Of a stretch of 64,000 nucleotides of DNA, positions 59,033 to 64,000 are shown piece by piece. The notes beneath the pieces are model-generated. The model did no database searches. It saw only the letters and a program-made list of their open reading frames with translations, and was not told the DNA's origin. The stretch covers positions 24,857-88,856 of the forward strand of contig JAYUCY010000125.1 of assembly GCA_043740085.1 (NCBI GenBank), read 5' to 3'. Each line of letters begins with the position of its first letter. Position 1 is the stretch's first letter. The stretch comes from UBA668 sp043740085 (GTDB lineage Bacteria; Actinomycetota; Acidimicrobiia; Acidimicrobiales; Ilumatobacteraceae). A program made the translations under genes and the position numbers.

Positions 59033-59857
59033 ATGATTGGCATCTGCACTGACTCGAACTCGCAGTTGCCAGCCGCCCTTGCACAGCGTTACGGCATCGA
59101 GGTGGTGCCGCTGACGGTGACCATTGACGACGTCGATTACCTCGAGGGCGTCGACCTCAGCGCGGATGGGTTCTACGAGAAGTACGCACACGGTGCCTGT
59201 CCAATGGTGAGCACCAGCCAGCCCAGCCCGGGCCAGTTCGCCGTTGCCTACGAGGACCTTGCGGCTCGCGGCTGCACCGAGATCCTGTCGATCCATGTCA
59301 CCTCGTCGGTGTCGGGCACCATCAACGCCGCTCGATTGGCCGCCCACTCGGTGCCGATGCCCGTGCGACTCGTCGACTCGGGGACGGCCAGCTTTGGGGT
59401 CAGTTGCTGTGTATGGGCCGCGGCTGCGGCCATTGCAGCCGGTGCCACCATCGACGAAGCCGCGTCTCTTGCCGAACAGGTGGCACCCACCATCGGCAAC
59501 GTGTTCGTGGTCGGCGCTCTCGACTATTTGCACGGCGGCCGTGGTCAGGACGTTGATTCTGCCGGCGAGGGGTTACCGGTGCTCTCGCTGCGCGACGGTC
59601 ATGTCCACGTTGTCCAGCGTGCCGCGACTGCACTCGATGCTGTCAATTCGATGGCTGCATACACCTTGAATTGGGGCAACCGGCTTCGCGTTGCGATTGG
59701 CCACAGCGACGCGGCGACCGCACCGCTGGCTGATGCGTTGGAAGAGGCGCTCAGTGAGGCGGCCTGCGTACTCGATGTGGTCCGTTATCGCATCGGGCCC
59801 AATATCGCTGCGCACACAGGGCCGGGCACCGTCGGCTGCTTCATGTTCCCGGGCTGA
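59033..59857 (+). CDS. DegV-family fatty-acid-binding protein
   Basis: 274 residues. IGICTDSNSQLPAALAQRYGIEVVPLTVTIDD is the DegV start; PMVSTSQPSPGQF and ILSIHVTSSVSGTINAARLAA hold the Thr/Ser pocket that binds the fatty-acid carboxylate. FakB proteins of this family present fatty acids to FakA kinase. No fakA is seen here. It converges with the DUF2017 gene, 4 bp apart. Confidence 0.9.
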   Translation: MIGICTDSNSQLPAALAQRYGIEVVPLTVTIDDVDYLEGVDLSADGFYEKYAHGACPMVSTSQPSPGQFAVAYEDLAARGCTEILSIHVTSSVSGTINAARLAAHSVPMPVRLVDSGTASFGVSCCVWAAAAAIAAGATIDEAASLAEQVAPTIGNVFVVGALDYLHGGRGQDVDSAGEGLPVLSLRDGHVHVVQRAATALDAVNSMAAYTLNWGNRLRVAIGHSDAATAPLADALEEALSEAACVLDVVRYRIGPNIAAHTGPGTVGCFMFPG

Positions 59858-59861
59858 CGAG

Positions 59862-60356
59862 TTACTGGCTGACCGCCTGGACGGCGACTTCCAGGAGGTA
59901 GCTCAGGAATTGGTAGAGGTGGTGCTCGCCGACCATCGGGTCGTCGTCGCCGACGTCCTCCGGGTCGTCCGCTTCGCTCACATCGAGCAGCGTGCCCAAC
60001 ACCAAGCGCACCGCGTTCAGCGACTGCAACAGACCGTGCATCGCCTCTGCGGACAGTGGGTCCTTCGAGTTCAGCGCGTCGTCGACCTGCTGCATCGCGG
60101 CCAGACGCGATGCCACCAGTTCTTCGCGCATCAGCCGTTGGTACTCGGCGTCGGCGTCGGCGTCGTCGGCCAGGTGATACGCGGGCGGGAAGAGGCGCCG
60201 CGTGATCGAGGCCGTGTTGGGGTCGCCGGCCAGCATCAGCCCCCGCAGCTCGGCGACCAGCCGGATGACAAGGTCGATTTCCTCGCGCTGCAGGTTGACG
60301 ACGTAGCCCTTGGCGGTGAGTTCGAAGACTTCGCGTCGGGCCTTGCGACGTCCCAT
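59862..60356 (-). CDS. DUF2017 family protein
   Basis: 164 residues, helical, with conserved-looking YVVNLQREEIDLVIRLVAELRGLM and an acidic middle portion (LADDADADAEYQRLM). The last third (YQFLSYLLEVAVQAV) is also helical. DUF2017 proteins are actinobacterial, often next to clpS; here clpS is 13 kb away. The ATG at 60356 shares one base with the stop of the HD-domain gene, so the pair is coupled. Function unknown. Confidence 0.8.
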   Translation of the reverse strand: MGRRKARREVFELTAKGYVVNLQREEIDLVIRLVAELRGLMLAGDPNTASITRRLFPPAYHLADDADADAEYQRLMREELVASRLAAMQQVDDALNSKDPLSAEAMHGLLQSLNAVRLVLGTLLDVSEADDPEDVGDDDPMVGEHHLYQFLSYLLEVAVQAVSQ

Positions 60357-60967
60357 CAGTCGCCAGCCACGTGGCCGGCGGCGGTGGCCGCATCCAATCC
60401 TGCGAGCGCTGCCGCCCACACCGCTGGAAGCGTTGGCTCGATGTGCGGCCCGTTGCGCTGAATGACCCGTTCACGGGTGATGCCGAACTCGCGCCAGGTG
60501 CTGCCGCCCTCGGCGGTGTTGAGCAGCATTGGCGCCATCCGGTCGACGGCCATCACGTAGCGGGCCTCGGGGGTGTCGCCGCGTTCGTATTCGTCCCACA
60601 ACGCACGGAAGCGTTCGCCAGCAGCAGGTGGCAGCAGCCCAAACAGTCGGTCGGCGGCGGCGATCTCGCGAGCTTCCTTGCTGGCTAACTCTGCTTCGCT
60701 TTGCGAGTAGGCGAACGTGTCGCCGGCGTCGATCTCCACGATGTCGTGCACCAGCGCCATGCAGACCGCGGTTGCGATGTCGACGGGTTCGCTGGCAAAC
60801 GGCGCCATGATCATCGCTGCGATTCCGAGGTGCCACGAGTGCTCGGCGGTGTTCTCGCGGCGGCTGCCATCGGCGAGATGGTTCTTGCGCTCCACGCTCT
60901 TCAGCCGGTCGGCCTCCATGAAGAAGCGCAGGGTGGCCGCGACGTCGTTCTGTAGTTCAGTCATCAT
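60356..60967 (-). CDS. HD-domain hydrolase (YfbR/HDDC2-like 5'-nucleotidase)
   Basis: 203 residues. The metal-binding His and His-Asp pair are in RRENTAEHSWHLGI and ALVHDIVEIDAGDTF; a later Asp in MAVDRMAPMLLN completes the site. HDDC2/YfbR enzymes remove phosphate from deoxynucleoside monophosphates. Two ATGs (60967, 60964) are possible; a TTG further up would lengthen it. It is divergent from the 3-hydroxyacyl-CoA dehydrogenase gene. Confidence 0.85.
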   Translation of the reverse strand: MMTELQNDVAATLRFFMEADRLKSVERKNHLADGSRRENTAEHSWHLGIAAMIMAPFASEPVDIATAVCMALVHDIVEIDAGDTFAYSQSEAELASKEAREIAAADRLFGLLPPAAGERFRALWDEYERGDTPEARYVMAVDRMAPMLLNTAEGGSTWREFGITRERVIQRNGPHIEPTLPAVWAAALAGLDAATAAGHVAGD

Positions 60968-61019
60968 TGTCAAGGTACTCGTTTCGCTCAAGTTACCGGC
61001 GAGTAGCTATTCTCCCCGA

Positions 61020-61871
61020 ATGAGCGAAATTCAAAGGGTCGGCGTTGTGGGTTCTGGCATCATGGGTTCGGGTTTGGCCGAGGTGGCTGCCAGCGCCGGG
61101 TACCGCGTGGTCGTGCGCTCGCGCTCCATCGACGCCGCCAACGCCATGGTGGCCTCCATCGACAAGGGCTTTTTGAAGGCGATCGAGCGCGGCAAAGCCA
61201 CCCATGAACATCGCGCCGCCGTGCTGGCGCGTCTCACCGCCACCGACGACCTCGGCGCCCTGGCCGACTGCGATCTCGTGATCGAGAGCGTCGTCGAAGA
61301 CCTCACCATCAAGAAGGCACTGTTTGCAGAGCTGGAAACAATCGTGAAGCCCGGCTGCATCATCTCCACCAACACCAGCACGCTGCCGGTGGTGGAGATG
61401 GCGATGGTCACCAGGCGGCCCGACAAGGTGGTCGGCATCCACTTCTTCAACCCAGCACCGATGATGAAGCTGGTGGAGGTCGTGCGGCCCATCACCGCCA
61501 GCGACGAGACCGTGGCCGCCGCCCTCGCGTTCGCAGCGTCGTGCGGCAAGGACGGCGTGGAGGTGCAGGACCGCGCTGGCTTCATCGTCAACGCATTGCT
61601 CTTTCCGTATCTGAACAACGCAGTGCGCATGTGGGAGCAGGGCACTGCCTCGATGGAGAGCATCGACACCGCAATGAAGGGCGGCTGCAACTTCCCGATG
61701 GGGCCATTCGCACTGCTCGATTTGGTCGGCCTGGATACGTCGGTCGCCATTCTTGATGCGCTCTACGCCGAGTTCGCCGACTCCAACTACGCCGCCGTTC
61801 CGTCGTTGCGCCGCATGGTTGCCGCCGGCCACCTGGGCCGCAAGACCAAGCGCGGCTTCTACTCGTACTAG
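61020..61871 (+). CDS. 3-hydroxyacyl-CoA (3-hydroxybutyryl-CoA) dehydrogenase
   Basis: 283 residues. The NAD loop is VGVVGSGIMGSGLAEVAASAG. The catalytic His is in VVGIHFFNPAPMMKLVEVV with its Glu partner; NTSTLPV and the C-terminal helical domain (FPMGPFALLDLVGLDT) are typical. It oxidises 3-hydroxyacyl-CoA in beta-oxidation or acts in reverse for butanoate or PHB routes. A large perfect palindrome follows. Confidence 0.92.
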   Translation: MSEIQRVGVVGSGIMGSGLAEVAASAGYRVVVRSRSIDAANAMVASIDKGFLKAIERGKATHEHRAAVLARLTATDDLGALADCDLVIESVVEDLTIKKALFAELETIVKPGCIISTNTSTLPVVEMAMVTRRPDKVVGIHFFNPAPMMKLVEVVRPITASDETVAAALAFAASCGKDGVEVQDRAGFIVNALLFPYLNNAVRMWEQGTASMESIDTAMKGGCNFPMGPFALLDLVGLDTSVAILDALYAEFADSNYAAVPSLRRMVAAGHLGRKTKRGFYSY

Positions 61872-61951
61872 TTCGCGGACGCGGCCGCGTGGCGGCGTGG
61901 CGGCGTGAGCTTCGGCGGCGTATCCCCACCTCGCCGCCCACATTTCGCGTG

Positions 61952-61988
61952 TGTGCACTTTCGCCCGCCTGGCGGGCGAAAGTGCACA
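61952..61988. terminator. 18-bp perfect inverted repeat after the dehydrogenase gene
   Basis: TGTGCACTTTCGCCCGCC (61952-61969) pairs base for base with 61971-61988 around one central base. It lies 80 bp after the dehydrogenase stop. There is no T-run, so it may be a bidirectional terminator or a protein site. Confidence 0.65.
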
Positions 61989-62044
61989 GACGCGGAACCG
62001 GGTTGGGCAGCGTGCGGCAAGTTGCTAGCGTGTTGCTTCCGCTC

Positions 62045-62127
62045 GGGCGAGTGGCGAAATGGCAGACGCGCTAGCTTCAGGTGCTAGTATTCGAAAGGAT
62101 GTGGGGGTTCAAGTCCCCCCTCGCCCA
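62045..62127 (+). tRNA. tRNA-Leu (anticodon CAG)
   Basis: The acceptor arms GGGCGAG/CTCGCCC pair exactly. The anticodon stem CTAGC/GCTAG encloses TTCAGGT, anticodon CAG. A class II variable arm (TATTCGAAAGGAT) precedes the T arm GGGGGTTCAAGTCCCCC. CCA is not encoded. Confidence 0.95.
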
Positions 62128-62132
62128 CCTAG

Positions 62133-62158
62133 AGACCCCAGCTCAGCAGGGGTCTTTT
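62133..62158 (+). terminator. Terminator of tRNA-Leu
   Basis: AGACCCC (62133-62139) pairs with GGGGTCT (62149-62155), followed by TTT. It lies 5 bp after the tRNA. Confidence 0.8.
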
Positions 62159-62700
62159 CGCGTTCAGCGACCCCGGGATCCCCGAGGACCTGCGCGAGTC
62201 GACTTGACAGTCGTCATGCGGGCGTTCTTCAGGATCGACGCAGATCCGGGTTCCGGTCGCGGCAGTACGCCACGACAAGCCATGACGGGGGTTCTGGGTG
62301 TTGATGAGGTTTCTCCTTGTTGTGCCCGTTCGTAGGGATGTGGAGGTCGTCGCTGCGCCCCGTCAGCTAGTCGTCAAGAGGAGGACAAGATATGGTCGCT
62401 TCGCTGTGACTCGGCTCGACCGGTCGTTGCGTGGAACCGACGAGTCATCTCGATCACGCTCTGCAACCCTGCCGCGGCTGCGGTGGGCTGGTCAACCGTG
62501 CGTGGCCCAGATGTGGGCGCCTCCCCTGGAAGTGCGGCGCCTCGCAAATTGGTCGCCCCGGCGCAGCATCAAATCAACAGCCCGCACGCAAGATGAAGGC
62601 CGGACCGATGTGGCTAGCACCACTGTTGGCGGCGAGTCAGCACCCTTGCCATACCCCCGCCGGAATCCCATAGTGAAGCGATGGCATGGTGGAGCAAACG
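62159..62700. other. Non-coding or degenerate stretch before the FtsX-like gene
   Basis: 540 bp without a convincing gene. A plus-strand ORF (62431-62673) contains a cysteine-rich stretch, CRGCGGLVNRAWPRCG, but has no family resemblance otherwise. A GAGGAGG sequence at about 62380 precedes an ATG followed by only five codons. It may hold decayed DNA downstream of tRNA-Leu and the promoter of the permease gene. Confidence 0.5.
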
Positions 62701-64000
62701 ATGAGCGCACAGCGTCAAGGCGCTGGCAGTCTGTTCGTGCGACGCACCTGGCGTACGAACTGGCGATCGCATGCAGGGCTGGCGATCATCGTGCTGGTGA
62801 CGGTCGCCGTCGTCGTGGCGATGCTGATCGGTGCCGAGCGTGCGCAGTCGGCCCTCGACCGTCTTCGCTCCCAGACACACGCAGCGGACCTGAAGGTGGG
62901 CCTGGATGGCGTCGATCTCGTCCCTGTTTCCGGCGAACTGGCCGCGCTCGACGGTGTAACGGCTGTCGGCGCCATCCGCGAGCTTTTCGTGCGACCGGTG
63001 GGCACCGATCTGTTCCCGGACTTCAATCTCCTCGCCCTGGCGCCGCTGCCCTTGACAGGCCGAGCCGACCTCGACGTTCCGGTCATCGTGTCCGGCCGCG
63101 CGCCGGGCCCGGCCATGGTCGACGAGATCGCGATGAGCGCCGGACTGGCCGACGAACTGGGCCTCCACGTCGGAGATCGTTTGAAGTTGGAATCGATGAC
63201 CTCTGCTTGGATCGACGCAGCCTTCAACGGCGGCGACCCGGGTCCGCCCGACGGGCCGGTCGTGCAAGTGACGTTGGTCGGCATCGGCCGCTCTTCGATC
63301 GACTTCGGGCGTTGGAACGGATTGATCCAACTCACAGCGGCCTTCGCCGACCGCTATGCCGGCGAGATCCGCCAGTACACGTTCCTGGAGGCTCAGCTGA
63401 CTGACGAGTTTCTCGCTCGCGTGATGGCGCATGGCGGGATCGACCTTCCCAGCCGTGCCCGAGTCGAGCAAGGACCCTCGTACTTCGCAGGATCCACCGC
63501 AACGCAAGACGGGTTGGGCACGATTGCCGTGGCTCTTCGGCTGGTGGCCGCGATCACAGTACTTGCAGGCACAACCGCGATCGCGCTCACCGCCCTCCGT
63601 GTGGCGCGCAGCACGCTTGCCGATCGCGCGACCATGGCGGCAATCGGCTGGACCAGATCCGAGATGACACGAGTCGCGGTGGTTGTGATGTGTCCGTGGG
63701 TGATCGCTGGTCTGTTGGTAGGGCTCGGCCTGGCTGTGGTGTTCTCACCGAAGACCCTGGTCGGGCTCGCCCGCTCCGTCGACCCGGAGCCGACCTCGGT
63801 GGTCGCTTCCGTGGGTTGGGTGTTGGCCAGTGCCGGCGCGTGCGCGGTGGTCTTGGGTGCCGTGATGGTTTTCGCGGCCCGTCGAGCGAGCCGATCCTCC
63901 GCGCCAACGATCGATTCGGTGCGCCGAGTCGCGCCGCTGTGGCGACCTGTTCCCGTGAGCCTGGGGATTCGCTGGGCGTTCTTCGACGTGCCGGCTCGCG
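62701..64000 (+). CDS. FtsX-like ABC permease, 5' part
   Basis: The frame starts with ATG at 62701 and is open to the window end (433 residues seen). An N-terminal transmembrane helix (GLAIIVLVTVAVVVAMLIGA) is followed by an extracytoplasmic domain of about 230 residues. A membrane block follows: VALRLVAAITVLAGTTAIALTALRVAR, then the FtsX-type cytoplasmic loop ATMAAIGWTRSEMTRVAVV and two more helices. This is the MacB/FtsX (ABC3) permease layout. Partner ATPase would be downstream. A GGAG at 62691 supports the start. Confidence 0.82.
   Translation, partial: MSAQRQGAGSLFVRRTWRTNWRSHAGLAIIVLVTVAVVVAMLIGAERAQSALDRLRSQTHAADLKVGLDGVDLVPVSGELAALDGVTAVGAIRELFVRPVGTDLFPDFNLLALAPLPLTGRADLDVPVIVSGRAPGPAMVDEIAMSAGLADELGLHVGDRLKLESMTSAWIDAAFNGGDPGPPDGPVVQVTLVGIGRSSIDFGRWNGLIQLTAAFADRYAGEIRQYTFLEAQLTDEFLARVMAHGGIDLPSRARVEQGPSYFAGSTATQDGLGTIAVALRLVAAITVLAGTTAIALTALRVARSTLADRATMAAIGWTRSEMTRVAVVVMCPWVIAGLLVGLGLAVVFSPKTLVGLARSVDPEPTSVVASVGWVLASAGACAVVLGAVMVFAARRASRSSAPTIDSVRRVAPLWRPVPVSLGIRWAFFDVPAR

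Noticed and set aside
62431..62673. Cysteine-rich ORF that resembles a zinc ribbon
   Set aside because: Only one CxxC-like cluster, no known domain around it, no start signal; likely chance.
1..64000. CRISPR array, prophage or insertion sequence
   Set aside because: No regular spaced repeats, transposase, integrase or phage structural gene was seen.

Overview
This 64 kb window is GC-rich, densely coding chromosomal DNA from an actinobacterium. An Acidimicrobiia / Ilumatobacter-like lineage is my best guess. The reasons are a WhiB regulator, an LCP cell-wall protein, a GlnR-like orphan regulator, a cytochrome c oxidase whose subunit II carries a fused cytochrome c domain, a DUF2017 protein, oligoribonuclease, and frequent GTG starts. 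The lineage is inferred from gene content. Most genes are housekeeping; there is no prophage, CRISPR array or intact insertion sequence. Both edge genes are cut: an ArsA-like ATPase on the left and an FtsX-like permease on the right.

Layout. 1-5 kb: ArsA-like ATPase, a lone receiver protein, tRNA-Pro, then a minus-strand lysC-methyltransferase-asd-mazG block (aspartate pathway). 5-12 kb: MFS exporter, NAD synthetase, a decayed sugar-dehydrogenase remnant, an LCP protein, a lipoprotein with its TetR regulator, and a divergent NAD(P)-binding protein with a twin palindromic operator between them. 12.7-16.3 kb: nitrogen assimilation, with type II glutamine synthetase, type I glutamine synthetase and a GlnR-like regulator; both synthetase genes carry the same 11-bp-phased motif about 80 bp upstream. 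16-23 kb: SGNH lipoprotein, a Mn riboswitch with a TMEM165/UPF0016 transporter, an amidohydrolase, a PLP decarboxylase, RidA with an unlisted 51-aa membrane protein, and a glycosyltransferase fragment. 23-30 kb: Fe-S carrier and Mrp, Nudix, Orn, WhiB, TlpA/CcdA and a poly-gamma-glutamate hydrolase-like protein. 30-36.7 kb: pdxH-serS, an ABC exporter, a two-component system and an HtrA protease.

36.7-46.3 kb is the respiratory block. One eight-gene minus-strand unit encodes a normal oxidase (ctaC, ctaD, ctaE, subunit IV, ctaG). It is preceded by a second subunit I-like protein and a second subunit III-like protein in which the heme and copper ligand positions have been replaced, plus a multi-TM protein with a cupredoxin-like tail. 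ctaB (heme O synthase) lies upstream. This degenerate subunit pair beside a functional oxidase is the most unusual content of the window.

46.4-64 kb: ClpS and ArfB, an FtsH-like AAA protease with an altered Walker B, aldehyde dehydrogenase, EngB, an MFS protein, a ferric-reductase/FMN-binding/ApbE flavinylation module, a fused branched-chain E1 dehydrogenase, GNAT, a tRNA Glu-Asp-Phe cluster with terminator, a thioesterase, DegV, DUF2017, an HD hydrolase, 3-hydroxyacyl-CoA dehydrogenase, tRNA-Leu and the start of an FtsX permease. Several intergenic spaces contain long palindromes, including a two-copy dispersed hairpin (near 14.0 and 29.6 kb).
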